64,000 nucleotides of DNA from Azovibrio restrictus DSM 23866 (GCF_000429665.1 NZ_AUCH01000005.1:62001-126000), one strand, 5' to 3'; positions 17,523 to 25,870 are shown, numbered from the stretch's first letter. A program made the numbers and translations. Notes: generated by a model from the letters alone, not told the origin.

Positions 17523-17556
17523 TTTTCCTCTGTGTCTCCGTGCCTCTGTGGTGAAA
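17523..17556. repeat. Dispersed intergenic repeat of the CTCTGTGTCTCCGTG type
   Basis: The stretch at 17523-17556 has the core CTCTGTGTCTCCGTG followed by CCTCTGTGGTGAAA. Translated on the minus strand it gives HHRGTETQRK and TTEARRHRGK, peptide strings that I recall from spurious ORFs in many unrelated bacterial genomes. It lies alone between folB and ybaK, with no gene over it. Function and mobility are unknown; only one copy is in this window. Confidence 0.55.
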
Positions 17557-17575
17557 CCAGGGTTTTGCAGTCCCC

Positions 17576-18067
17576 CTACTTCTCCAGCGCCACACTTACC
17601 TGGGTGGGCTTCAGCAGGGTGAGCAGGTCGTGGGGGTGGATGCCCACGAGAAAGCCCCGGCGGCCGCCGTTGATGTAGATCAGCGGCAGGTCCAGGATGG
17701 TCTTTTCCAGGAATACCGGCATGGTCTTCTTGGTGCCGAAGGGACTGGTGCCGCCCACCATGTAACCGGTATGGCGCTGGGCTACTTCCGGCTTGCAGGG
17801 CTCCACCTTCTTCACTCCCGCCTGGCGCGCCAGCTCCTTGGCGGAAACCTTGCAATCCCCGTGCATCAGCACGATCAGGGGTTTGGCGTGTTCGTCCTGG
17901 AACACCAGGGTCTTCACCACCGCATGTTCGTCCACGTTGAGGCAGGCGGCGGATACGGCGGTACCCCCATGTTCCACGTAGTCGTAGAGATGGGGCGAAA
18001 AGGCCGTCCGGTGCTGGCGCAGGAACTGGGTGGCGGGGGTTTCGGGGGCGTGGGGATCGTGTTTCAT
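17576..18067 (-). CDS. ybaK: Cys-tRNA(Pro)/Cys-tRNA(Cys) deacylase, YbaK/EbsC family
   Basis: Trans-editing protein that hydrolyses mischarged aminoacyl-tRNA, mainly Cys-tRNA-Pro. 163 residues, normal. The family blocks are seen in order: HTAFSPHLYDYVEHGG, AVVKTLVFQD, LIVLMHGDCKVSAKELAR with the functional lysine, and YMVGGTSPFGTKKTMPVFLE. A single-gene unit between the repeat and xerD. Confidence 0.93.
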   Translation of the reverse strand: MKHDPHAPETPATQFLRQHRTAFSPHLYDYVEHGGTAVSAACLNVDEHAVVKTLVFQDEHAKPLIVLMHGDCKVSAKELARQAGVKKVEPCKPEVAQRHTGYMVGGTSPFGTKKTMPVFLEKTILDLPLIYINGGRRGFLVGIHPHDLLTLLKPTQVSVALEK

Positions 18068-18086
18068 GGGCGGGGATTGTAGTGGC

Positions 18087-19022
18087 TCAGCCCCGGGGAT
18101 GGTGCACGCTGTGGAGCTGCTTCAGCCGTTCCCGGGCCACGTGGGTGTAGATCTGGGTGGTGGTGATGTCGGCATGGCCCAGGAGCAGCTGCACCACCCG
18201 CAGGTCGGCCCCGTGGTTGAGCAGATGGGTGGCGAAGGCGTGCCGCAGCACGTGGGGGGAGAGCTGTTCCCTGGGGATGCCGGCCAGGGGGGCGTAGCCC
18301 TTGATCAGGGTCCAGAACATCTGCCGGGTCATGGGGGCGGCCCGGGCGGTGACGAATACCGCTTCGCAGGGGCAGCCGTCCAGCAGTTCCCGGCGGCCTT
18401 CCTGGATGAAGCGCTGCAGCCAGTCCAGGGCTTCTTCTCCCAGGGGCACCAGGCGTTCCTTGCTGCCCTTGCCCATGACCCGCAGCACGCCCTGGTTGAA
18501 GCCGATTTCGTGCAGTTTCAGCCCCACCAGCTCCGAGACCCGCAGCCCCGTGGCGTAGAGGGTTTCCAGCATGGCCCGGTCGCGCTGGCCCAGGGGCGTG
18601 TCCACGTCCGGGGCCTGGAGCAGGGCTTCCACCTGGGCTTCCGAGAGGGTCTTGGGCAGGCGCCCGGGAGTGATGGGGCGGGACAGCCGGCCCGAGGGGT
18701 CGGCGCCGATGCGGCCGCGGCTCAGTTGCCAGCGGTAGAAGCGGCGCAGGCTGGAAAGGTAGCGGGACTGGGAGGTGGCTTTTTTCTCCTGGGAGAGCAG
18801 GGCCACGAAGGCCAGCAGGTCTGCTTCGGCCGCCTGCAGCAGGGCTGGGCGATTTTCCGTGGCGAGCCAGCGGCCCAGGGCGCTCAGGTCGGCCCGATAG
18901 CTCTCCAGGGTGGTCTTGGCGAGCCCGTCTTCCAGCCACAGGGCGTCGCAGAACATGTCGATGTCTGCCAAGTCCTCCGGGCGCAGGGGGGCGGGGGCTT
19001 CAGTGGCCGGGTCCTGCTTCAT
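18087..19022 (-). CDS. xerD: Site-specific tyrosine recombinase XerD
   Basis: Recombinase that with XerC resolves chromosome dimers at dif. 311 residues. The N-terminal SAM-like domain (DMFCDALWLEDGLAKTTLES) is followed by the catalytic domain with the full set of residues: Arg in TGLRVSEL, Lys in MGKGSKERLVPL, HxxR in SPHVLRHAFATHLL, His in LLGHADITTTQ and the tyrosine nucleophile in IYTHVARERL. Its start overlaps the end of ogt by 23 bases, so the two are co-transcribed. Chromosomal context and sequence argue against a phage integrase. Confidence 0.93.
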   Translation of the reverse strand: MKQDPATEAPAPLRPEDLADIDMFCDALWLEDGLAKTTLESYRADLSALGRWLATENRPALLQAAEADLLAFVALLSQEKKATSQSRYLSSLRRFYRWQLSRGRIGADPSGRLSRPITPGRLPKTLSEAQVEALLQAPDVDTPLGQRDRAMLETLYATGLRVSELVGLKLHEIGFNQGVLRVMGKGSKERLVPLGEEALDWLQRFIQEGRRELLDGCPCEAVFVTARAAPMTRQMFWTLIKGYAPLAGIPREQLSPHVLRHAFATHLLNHGADLRVVQLLLGHADITTTQIYTHVARERLKQLHSVHHPRG

Positions 19023-19527
19023 GGGTCAGGAGCCAGCGTTTCACGTCCAGGAGATAACCGCCCCGGGCCCGGTTGAAGCCGCCCAGCCCGCCATGGGCGG
19101 CCAGGACCCGGTGGCAGGGCACGATCAGGGGCAGGGGATTGGCGCCGCAGGCGCCGCCCACGGCCCGGGGGGCGCTGCCTAGGGCCTGGGCCAGCTGGCC
19201 GTAGCTGCGGGTTTCGCCCAAAGGAATGGCGGCGATCTGCTGCCAGACCCGGTGCTGGAAGGGGGTGCCCCGGGGGGCCAGGGGCAGGTCGAATTGAAAG
19301 CGGGCGTCGGCGAGCCAGGCTTCCAGCTGCCGGGCCGCTTCCGCCGCCTGGGGGCTGCGGGCGGCTTGGGGCGTGCAGGGTTCGAGAAACTCGATGCCGG
19401 TCAGGGCTGCGGCGCTGCAGGAGAGCCCCAGGGCAAAGCCGGGGGCGGCGACGATGGCGTCGTAAAGCGGACGGGATTCGCCCTTACAAGGCGAATCCCG
19501 CTCGGCTACCTCTTGGGAGGTGAGCAT
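19000..19527 (-). CDS. ogt: Methylated-DNA--protein-cysteine methyltransferase
   Basis: Suicide repair protein that takes alkyl groups from O6-alkylguanine. 175 residues from the ATG at 19527; a longer start at 19566 would overlap proA. The active site is LPLIVPCHRVLA, with the RVWQQIAAIPLGETRSYGQL helix-turn-helix region and the NRARGGYLLD tail. The first 25 residues are not conserved and their DNA contains a perfect 11-base hairpin (19472-19500), so the true start is uncertain. It overlaps xerD by 23 bases. Confidence 0.88.
   Translation of the reverse strand: MLTSQEVAERDSPCKGESRPLYDAIVAAPGFALGLSCSAAALTGIEFLEPCTPQAARSPQAAEAARQLEAWLADARFQFDLPLAPRGTPFQHRVWQQIAAIPLGETRSYGQLAQALGSAPRAVGGACGANPLPLIVPCHRVLAAHGGLGGFNRARGGYLLDVKRWLLTHEAGPGH
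19472..19500. repeat. Perfect inverted repeat in the 5' end of ogt
   Basis: CGGGATTCGCC at 19472-19482 pairs perfectly with GGCGAATCCCG at 19490-19500 around the seven-base loop CTTACAA. There is no T run on either side. Transcribed from the minus strand, it would form a stable hairpin 30-55 bases into the assumed ogt coding region. Confidence 0.6.
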
Positions 19528-19546
19528 GGTGGAGCTGGCGCAGCTT

Positions 19547-20803
19547 TCAGCCGCGCACGTGGCCATTGCCGAACACCACCCATTTCTGGCTGGTCAGCCC
19601 CTCCAGACCCACCGGGCCCCGGGCGTGGATCTTGTCGGTGGAGATGCCGATTTCGGCCCCCAGACCGTACTCGAAGCCATCGGCAAAGCGGGTGGAGGCG
19701 TTGATCATCACCGAGGCCGAGTCCACTTCGCGCAGGAAGCGCATGGCCAGGGTGTGGTTTTCCGTGACGATGGCTTCCGTGTGGTGGGAGGAATACTGAT
19801 TGATGTGGGCGATGGCCTCGTCGATGCCGGACACCACCTTCACCGAGATCACCGGGGCCAGGTATTCGGTGTAGTAATCCTCATCCGTGGCCGGCTGGGC
19901 GTTGGCGATGATGGCCCGGGTTTCCTCGCAGCCGCGGATTTCCACGCCCTTTTCGCTGAGCATGTGGCCGATCATGGGCAGCAGCATCTTCGCCACCTCC
20001 CGGTCCACCAGCAGGGATTCGGCGGTGTTGCAGGTGCCGTAGCGCTGGGTTTTGGCATTTTCCACGATGCGCAGGGCCTTGTTGGGGTCGGCCTCGGCTT
20101 CCAGGTACACGTGGCAGTTACCGTCCAGGTGCTGGATCATGGGCACCCGGGCTTCGGCCAGCAGGCGGGCGATCAGGCCCTTGCCGCCGCGGGGCACGAT
20201 CACGTCCACGTATTTGCGCATGGTGATCAGCTCGCCCACGGCGGCCCGGTCGGTGGTGTCCACCACCTGCACCGCGTCGGCCGGCAGACCGGCGATCTGC
20301 AGGCCTTCCTGGACCAGGGCGGCGATGGCCCGGTTGCAGTGGATGGCCTCGGAGCCGCCGCGCAGGATGGCGGCGTTGCCGGATTTCAGGCACAGGGCAG
20401 CGGCGTCGGCAGTGACGTTGGGACGGGCTTCATAGATGATGCCGATGACCCCCAGGGGGACGCGCATCTTGCCTACCTGGATGCCGGAGGGACGGAACTT
20501 GATGTCGGTCATTTCGCCGATGGGATCGGCCAGGTGGGCGATCTGGCGCACCCCCTCGGCCATGCTGTCTACGCCCTTGGCGGTCAGGGTCAGGCGATCC
20601 ACCAGGGCGGGCTCCAGGCCGGCGGCCCGGGCGGCGTCCAGGTCCCTGGCGTTGGCGGCCAGGAGGGCTTCCTTGTCGCGCAGGATGGCGCCAGCGATGG
20701 CTTCCAGGGCGGTGTTCTTCTCGGCGGTGCTGGCGCTGGCCAGACGGCGGGAGGCGGCCCGGGCCTGCTGGCCCAGGGTCTGCATGTATTGCTTGATGTC
20801 CAT
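19547..20803 (-). CDS. proA: Glutamate-5-semialdehyde dehydrogenase (gamma-glutamyl phosphate reductase)
   Basis: Second enzyme of proline synthesis, reducing glutamyl 5-phosphate with NADPH. 418 residues from the ATG at 20803 (MDIKQYMQTLGQQARAASRR); the frame is open 54 codons further but that stretch covers the promoter. The catalytic cysteine is in QRYGTCNTAESLLV, and LGVIGIIYEARPNVTADAAA, DVIVPRGGKGL and GPVGLEGLTSQKW are typical. proB is not adjacent. ogt begins about 20 bases after its stop. Confidence 0.96.
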   Translation of the reverse strand: MDIKQYMQTLGQQARAASRRLASASTAEKNTALEAIAGAILRDKEALLAANARDLDAARAAGLEPALVDRLTLTAKGVDSMAEGVRQIAHLADPIGEMTDIKFRPSGIQVGKMRVPLGVIGIIYEARPNVTADAAALCLKSGNAAILRGGSEAIHCNRAIAALVQEGLQIAGLPADAVQVVDTTDRAAVGELITMRKYVDVIVPRGGKGLIARLLAEARVPMIQHLDGNCHVYLEAEADPNKALRIVENAKTQRYGTCNTAESLLVDREVAKMLLPMIGHMLSEKGVEIRGCEETRAIIANAQPATDEDYYTEYLAPVISVKVVSGIDEAIAHINQYSSHHTEAIVTENHTLAMRFLREVDSASVMINASTRFADGFEYGLGAEIGISTDKIHARGPVGLEGLTSQKWVVFGNGHVRG

Positions 20804-20830
20804 GGGGAGGGGCAAGGATCCAAAATGGCG

Positions 20831-20836
20831 ATTATA
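20831..20836 (-). promoter_or_regulatory. -10 element of proA
   Basis: A perfect TATAAT on the minus strand, 28 bases before the proA start. No convincing -35 lies 16-18 bases upstream. The region also holds a consensus DnaA box on the plus strand at 20878-20886 (TTATCCACA). Confidence 0.45.
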
Positions 20837-20918
20837 GGTGCAAATCTGAACGGAACCTTTCCGGAGCAGGTAAACTCTTATCCACACATTTACTAAGGAA
20901 ATCCCGTTCGGGGGTCTG

Positions 20919-21152
20919 ATGACGCAAAAACTGATACTGCCGGCCGAGGTCAAGGTCTGCGCCACCTGCTGTTACTGGGATGGCGAACGTCATGTGGATA
21001 CGGAAATGCAGGTGGTGGTGGTGGCCGAGGAGTGCCCGGGTGAATGCCTGGTGACCGAATGCCAGGCCCACGGTCTCACCGATGTGCGTTCCATCCACGA
21101 GTGCCTGTGGGAGGACCTGGGTCCCGATGCCGTCGAGGGCCCCGCCAAGTAA
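20919..21152 (+). CDS. Small cysteine-rich conserved protein
   Basis: 77-residue acidic protein that I do not recognise. It has two cysteine clusters, VCATCCYWDGERH near the N-terminus and ECPGECLVTEC in the middle, plus a fourth group (IHECLWEDLG), a pattern that suggests a bound metal or cluster. There is no signal peptide. It is divergent from proA, with no clear ribosome site apart from a GGGGG run. GC-rich codon use matches its neighbours, so it is probably real. It is convergent with holA. Confidence 0.55.
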   Translation: MTQKLILPAEVKVCATCCYWDGERHVDTEMQVVVVAEECPGECLVTECQAHGLTDVRSIHECLWEDLGPDAVEGPAK

Positions 21153-21187
21153 GGCTTTTACGGGTTGTGCTGCGTCGGGGCCGGCCT

Positions 21188-22201
21188 TCAGCGCCGGGCC
21201 AGCAGCAAGCCCAGGCGCAGGAAACCTTCCCAGACATTGCCGCTGCCGCCGGCGTCCAGCCCCTTGATACTCCGGTCCAGGCGGGCCGCCAGTTCCAGGG
21301 CCTCCTTCAAGGCCCGGCCGCCCAGGGCCTGCACTGCCCGGCGCACCAGTCCCTGGCGCGGCCCCCAAACCCTCAGTTCGCGAAACAGGCTGTCCTGGGC
21401 CTGACCCCGGGCCAGGCCGGCCTTGGCCTGGGCCAGGGTACGGATTTCCTCGGTCATGGCCCAGAGCACCAGCACCGGGGATTCCCCCTCCTGCTGCAGG
21501 CCTTCCAGGGTGCGGGTCAGGCGGGACAGGTCCCCGGCCAGCAGGGCTTCGCGCAGGTCATCCACGTTGTAGCGGGCCACGTTCAGCACCGCCTCGCGGA
21601 TCTGTTCCAGGCTCAGGTGTCCGGCCGGGTAGAGCAGGGCCAGTTTCTGGATTTCCTGGTGGGCCGCCAGCAGATTGCCTTCCACCCGTTCTGCCATGAA
21701 GCGTAGCCCCTCTGCCTCGGCCTGCTGTTGCTGGCGCCGCAGGCGACCCGCGATCCAGCCCGGCAGTTCCGCCAGGGGCGGGGCGTTGAGGCGGACCACG
21801 ATGCCGGCCTGGGCCAGGGTGGTGAACCAGGCGGCCTTTTCTTCCTTCCAGTCCAGCTGGGGCAGGGTCAGGAGCAGCACGTTGTCGGGGCTCATGCGCT
21901 GGCAGTAGCTGGCCAGGGCGGCGCTGCCATCCTTGCCTGGCTTGCCGTTGGGAATGCGCAGGTCCACCAGCTTGCGGCCCCCGAACAGGGAGAGATTGTC
22001 GGTGGCGGCCGCCAGCTGGCCCCAGTCGAAGCCGGCCAGGGCGGTGAGCACCTCGCGCTCCGTGTAGCCCTGCTGCCGGGCGCTATGGCGGATGGTGTCG
22101 GCGGCTTCCAGGACCAGCAGGGGGGCGTCGCCGCAGACCACGTACAGGGGTTTGATCCCCTGTTCGAGCTGGGCCGCGAGCTGCTCCCCCTTGATCTGCA
22201 T
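21188..22201 (-). CDS. holA: DNA polymerase III delta subunit
   Basis: Clamp-loader subunit that opens the beta clamp. 337 residues, as usual. It starts MQIKGEQLAAQLEQGIKPLY and has the family blocks VVCGDAPLLVLEAADTIR, LTLPQLDWKEEKAAWF and AVLNVARYNVDDLREALLAG. The start codon shares one base with the stop of lptE, and leuS is just upstream; leuS-lptE-holA is a classic proteobacterial operon. Confidence 0.95.
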   Translation of the reverse strand: MQIKGEQLAAQLEQGIKPLYVVCGDAPLLVLEAADTIRHSARQQGYTEREVLTALAGFDWGQLAAATDNLSLFGGRKLVDLRIPNGKPGKDGSAALASYCQRMSPDNVLLLTLPQLDWKEEKAAWFTTLAQAGIVVRLNAPPLAELPGWIAGRLRRQQQQAEAEGLRFMAERVEGNLLAAHQEIQKLALLYPAGHLSLEQIREAVLNVARYNVDDLREALLAGDLSRLTRTLEGLQQEGESPVLVLWAMTEEIRTLAQAKAGLARGQAQDSLFRELRVWGPRQGLVRRAVQALGGRALKEALELAARLDRSIKGLDAGGSGNVWEGFLRLGLLLARR

Positions 22202-22719
22202 CAGTCGGTTTCGGTCTTGCCGGGCAGGGGCTGGGCCACCGCCAGGCGGCGCAGGATCTGCTGGGCCAGGTCCCGTTCCATGTCCTGCCAGAGGAAGTTC
22301 TCTTCCTGGTCCTTGGAAAGCACCTGGTTGTCGTCGTAGGTCACTTCCCGGGCCAGCAGGATTTCATTGACCGGTCCCAGGGGGGCGCCCTTGGCGTCTT
22401 CGATGCGGAAGGCGTAACGCAGGCGCAGCTGGTATTCCCGGGCCCGGCCCTGGGTGTTCATGGCGGCAATGATCCGTTCCCGGTTGCTGGAGAGCTGCCG
22501 GAACACGGCACCGGCGGTCGCGGGGTCCTCCACCAGCAGCTGCGGCTGGTTGGCCCGGATCAGGCGGCGCAGGTCGGCACCCAGCACCGAATTCTGGGGC
22601 AGGGCGATATACAGGCTCTGGTAGGGGAGCTCCACCGCGCCGCGCAGGTGGAAGCCGCAGGCGCCCAGGGCCAGGGCCAGGCAGAGGATCAGGCTGGAAC
22701 GGAACAGGGCCGGGCGCAT
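22201..22719 (-). CDS. lptE: LPS-assembly lipoprotein LptE
   Basis: Outer-membrane lipoprotein that plugs the LptD barrel and helps insert lipopolysaccharide. 172 residues with a signal peptide and lipobox LALGAC at about residue 20, followed by the typical GFHLRGAVELPYQSLYIALP. Sits between leuS and holA with almost no spacing, the usual position of this gene. Confidence 0.93.
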   Translation of the reverse strand: MRPALFRSSLILCLALALGACGFHLRGAVELPYQSLYIALPQNSVLGADLRRLIRANQPQLLVEDPATAGAVFRQLSSNRERIIAAMNTQGRAREYQLRLRYAFRIEDAKGAPLGPVNEILLAREVTYDDNQVLSKDQEENFLWQDMERDLAQQILRRLAVAQPLPGKTETD

Positions 22720-22733
22720 GGGCTTCTCCAGGG

Positions 22734-25352
22734 TCAGACGACGATATTCACCAGGCGGCCGGGCACTACCACCACCTTCTTGGCGGGCTTGCCTTCCATG
22801 AACTTGACGGCCATCTCATGGGCCAGGGCGGCGGCTTCGATGCTGGCCTTGTCGGCCGCTGCGGCCACCTGGAGGCTGCCGCGCAGCTTGCCGTTCACCT
22901 GGAGCATCAGCTCGATCTTGTCCTGCACCAGGGCGGCCTGATCCACCTTGGGGAAGGCGGCCAGGGCCGCATCGGCGCCGGATCTCAGTTCGGCGTAGGC
23001 CGCCTGGCCGATGTGGGGGGCGATGGGGAACAGCATCAGGGTCACGGCTTCCAGGATTTCCTGGGCCAGGGTGCGGCCGGTAGTGTCGCTCAGGTCCGCT
23101 TTGTCGTAAGCGTTCAGGAGTTCCATGACGGCGGCCACGGCGGTGTTGAACTGCTGGCGGCGGCCGTAGTCGTCGCTCACCTTGGCGATGGTCTGGTGCA
23201 GCTTGCGGCGCAGGTCCTTCAGGGCCTCGGGCAGTTCGGCGCTGCTGCCGCAGGCGGCGACGCAACCGGCGCTCACATGCTCATGCACGGCCTTCCAGAC
23301 CCGGCGCAGGAAGCGGTAGGCGCCTTCGACGCCGGCATCGGACCATTCCAGGGACTGGTCGGGGGGCGCCGCGAACATCATGAACAGGCGGGCGGTGTCG
23401 GCGCCGTACTGGTCGATCAGGGCTTGCGGGTCCACGCCGTTGTTCTTGGATTTGGACATCTTCTCGGTGCCGCCGATGATCACCGGCTGGCCGTCGGCCT
23501 TGAGGGTGGCGCCGATGGGGCGGGCCTTGTCGTCGGTCTTGACGTCCACGTCTGCTGGGTTGATCCACAGCTTCTTGCCATTCTCACCTTCACGATAGAA
23601 GGTGGGCGCCACCACCATGCCCTGGGTGAGCAGGTGCTTGAAGGGCTCGTCGATGGGCGCCACGCCGGGCAGGCCCACATCGCGGATCAGCTTGGTGAAG
23701 AAGCGGGCGTAGAGCAGATGCAGGATGGCGTGCTCGATGCCGCCGATGTACTGGTCGATGCCGCCCTGGCACCAGTAATTGACACGCTCGTCGAGCATGG
23801 CGCCGGTGTTGTCCGGGCAGGCGTAGCGCAGGAAGTACCAGGACGATTCCACGAAGGTGTCCATGGTGTCGGTTTCGCGCCGGGCCGGCTTGCCGCATTT
23901 CGGGCAAGTGCACTCGTAGAACTCGGGCATCTTGGCCAGGGGCGAGCCGGCACCGGTGATTTCCACGTTTTCCGGCAGCACCACGGGCAGCTGCTCGTCG
24001 GGCACCGGCACGTCGCCGCAGCTGTCGCAATGGATGACGGGAATCGGGCAACCCCAGTAACGCTGGCGGGAAATGCCCCAGTCGCGCAGGCGGAACTGGG
24101 TCTTCTTTTCGCCCAGACCCTTGGCGGCCAGGTCGGCGGCGATGGCGTCCACGGCGGCTTCGTAGGCGAGGCCGTCGTATTTGCCGGAGTTTACGCAGAC
24201 GCCCTTGGTCTTGTCGCCATACCATTCCTGCCAGCCGTCCAGGCTGAAGGATTCACCGGCGGCCTGGATCACCTGCTTGATCGGCAGGCTGTACTTCTGA
24301 GCAAAGGCAAAATCCCGCTCATCGTGGGCCGGCACGGCCATTACGGCGCCTTCGCCGTAGCTCATGAGCACGTAGTTGCCCACCCACACTTCGACCTGTT
24401 CGCCGGTGAGCGGATGCTGGACGAACAGGCCCGTGGGCATGCCCTTCTTTTCCATGGTGGCCAGGTCGGCCTCGGCGACGCCGCCCCGCTTGCATTCCTC
24501 GATGAAGGCGGCCAGTTCCGGGTTATTGGCGGCGGCGCGGGTGGCGAGGGGGTGTTCGGCGGCGACGGCGACGAAGGTGACGCCCATCAGGGTGTCGGCG
24601 CGGGTGGTGAATACCCACAGCTTGTCGCTCTTGCCGTCGAGCTCGTAGGGGAAGGCGAGGCGCACGCCGGTGCTCTTGCCGATCCAGTTCTTCTGCATCA
24701 GGCGCACCTGCTCGGGCCAGCCGTCGAGCTTGTCCAGGTCGGCCAGCAGTTCTTCGGCGTAGGCGGTGATCTTCATGTAGTACATGGGGATCTCGCGCTT
24801 TTCCACCAAGGCACCGGAGCGCCAGCCGCGCCCGTCGATCACCTGTTCATTGGCGAGCACGGTGTGATCCACCGGGTCCCAGTTCACGGTGCCCAGCTTC
24901 TTGTAGATCAGGCCCTTTTCAAAGAGGCGGGTGAACAGCCACTGTTCCCAGCGGTAGTACTGGGGCGTGCAGGTGGCGAATTCCCGCTCCCAGTCAATGG
25001 CGAAACCCAGGGACTGGAGCTGCTTCCGCATGTAATCGATGTTGTCGTAGGTCCAGCCGGCCGGCGCCACGTTGTTGGCCAGGGCGGCGTTTTCCGCCGG
25101 CATGCCGAAGGCGTCCCAGCCCATGGGCTGCAGCACGTTGAACCCCTGCATCTTGTGATAGCGGGCCAGCACGTCGCCGATGGTGTAGTTGCGCACGTGT
25201 CCCATGTGCAGCTTCCCGGAGGGGTAGGGGAACATGGACAGGCAGTAGTACTTGGGGCGGGAAGCATCTTCGACGGCGCGGGCGGCGCCGGTCTTCTGCC
25301 AGTGGGCCTGGGCGGCGCGTTCGATATCGGCGTGGGTATAGGTTTGCTGCAT
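22734..25352 (-). CDS. leuS: Leucine--tRNA ligase
   Basis: Class I synthetase that charges tRNA-Leu, with an editing domain. 872 residues from the ATG at 25352 (MQQTYTHADIERAAQAHWQK). The HIGH motif reads HMGH in PSGKLHMGHVRNY and KMSKS is in GGTEKMSKSKNNG. The zinc-domain cysteines are visible (IHCDSCGDVPVP and ECTCPKCGKPA). The frame is open 95 codons upstream but that part covers the promoter. First gene of the leuS-lptE-holA operon. Confidence 0.98.
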   Translation of the reverse strand: MQQTYTHADIERAAQAHWQKTGAARAVEDASRPKYYCLSMFPYPSGKLHMGHVRNYTIGDVLARYHKMQGFNVLQPMGWDAFGMPAENAALANNVAPAGWTYDNIDYMRKQLQSLGFAIDWEREFATCTPQYYRWEQWLFTRLFEKGLIYKKLGTVNWDPVDHTVLANEQVIDGRGWRSGALVEKREIPMYYMKITAYAEELLADLDKLDGWPEQVRLMQKNWIGKSTGVRLAFPYELDGKSDKLWVFTTRADTLMGVTFVAVAAEHPLATRAAANNPELAAFIEECKRGGVAEADLATMEKKGMPTGLFVQHPLTGEQVEVWVGNYVLMSYGEGAVMAVPAHDERDFAFAQKYSLPIKQVIQAAGESFSLDGWQEWYGDKTKGVCVNSGKYDGLAYEAAVDAIAADLAAKGLGEKKTQFRLRDWGISRQRYWGCPIPVIHCDSCGDVPVPDEQLPVVLPENVEITGAGSPLAKMPEFYECTCPKCGKPARRETDTMDTFVESSWYFLRYACPDNTGAMLDERVNYWCQGGIDQYIGGIEHAILHLLYARFFTKLIRDVGLPGVAPIDEPFKHLLTQGMVVAPTFYREGENGKKLWINPADVDVKTDDKARPIGATLKADGQPVIIGGTEKMSKSKNNGVDPQALIDQYGADTARLFMMFAAPPDQSLEWSDAGVEGAYRFLRRVWKAVHEHVSAGCVAACGSSAELPEALKDLRRKLHQTIAKVSDDYGRRQQFNTAVAAVMELLNAYDKADLSDTTGRTLAQEILEAVTLMLFPIAPHIGQAAYAELRSGADAALAAFPKVDQAALVQDKIELMLQVNGKLRGSLQVAAAADKASIEAAALAHEMAVKFMEGKPAKKVVVVPGRLVNIVV

Positions 25353-25403
25353 GACGAGGCTTTTCCGGGTGTGGACGGATGGGGGCAAAATGCCAAAGGC
25401 GCG

Positions 25404-25409
25404 ATTATA
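25404..25409 (-). promoter_or_regulatory. -10 element of leuS
   Basis: TATAAT on the minus strand followed by a CGCGCC discriminator, about 50 bases before the leuS ATG. The same TATAAT-CGCGCC pattern recurs in front of other genes in the window. Confidence 0.45.
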
Positions 25410-25460
25410 CCCGCGAACGGCGGGGCTTCCTGCCTCCGGGGGCGGGCCCACAAAGCAAAA

Positions 25461-25490
25461 GCGCCGCCCATCCGGAGATGGAGGCGGCGC
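25461..25490 (-). terminator. Rho-independent terminator behind the 118-residue gene
   Basis: Eight-base stem GCGCCGCC (25461-25468) with GGCGGCGC (25483-25490), followed on the minus strand by TTTT. Ends the gene at 25514-25870 and insulates leuS from it. Confidence 0.75.
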
Positions 25491-25513
25491 CTGGGGGACG
25501 GCGGGAGGGGGCT

Positions 25514-25870
25514 TCAGGCGGCCCGGTTCTGCATGCCCTTGGGCAGGTAGAAGTTCTGCCAGGTGTGCTGCCAGAAGCGGTAGGCGTTCTGGGCAGCCAT
25601 CAGGGACAGCAGGGACATGCGGCTCTGGTGCTTCCACATCCAGTCCACCCGGGGGGCGGGCAGCAGCTGTTCGGCGGCGTGTTGCTGGGTGGCTTCCTCA
25701 TCGGCCAGGTCGATGAAGCGCTCCACGGCCAGGCCCCAGTACTCGGAACCGTCGCACTTGCCGGTCAGCTGCTCGGCCTCGCCGGCGGCACGGCGCCACA
25801 GCTTCAGGGCCAGGGCTTCGCTGATGCCGGCTTTCTTGGCGATCCAGGGCAGGATTTTCGGGGCTTTCAT
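25514..25870 (-). CDS. Conserved hypothetical protein, 118 residues
   Basis: Soluble protein of unknown function. I chose the ATG at 25870 because a good AAAGGAGA ribosome site precedes it; the longer frame upstream is in AT-rich control DNA. The N-terminal half is basic helix (PKILPWIAKKAGISEALALK) and the C-terminal half is aromatic (VDWMWKHQSRMSLLSLMAAQ, then AYRFWQHTWQNFYLPKG). No signal peptide. Its control region contains GCTGCGCTGC and a TTGTGC/GCACAA palindrome, both reminiscent of PhaR-type repressor sites, so a link to polyhydroxyalkanoate granules is possible but unproven. Monocistronic, with its own terminator. Confidence 0.6.
   Translation of the reverse strand: MKAPKILPWIAKKAGISEALALKLWRRAAGEAEQLTGKCDGSEYWGLAVERFIDLADEEATQQHAAEQLLPAPRVDWMWKHQSRMSLLSLMAAQNAYRFWQHTWQNFYLPKGMQNRAA

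Noticed and set aside
18087..19022. Tyrosine recombinase as a sign of an integrated element
   Set aside because: Sequence and operon with ogt fit chromosomal XerD; no phage or island genes or attachment repeats nearby.
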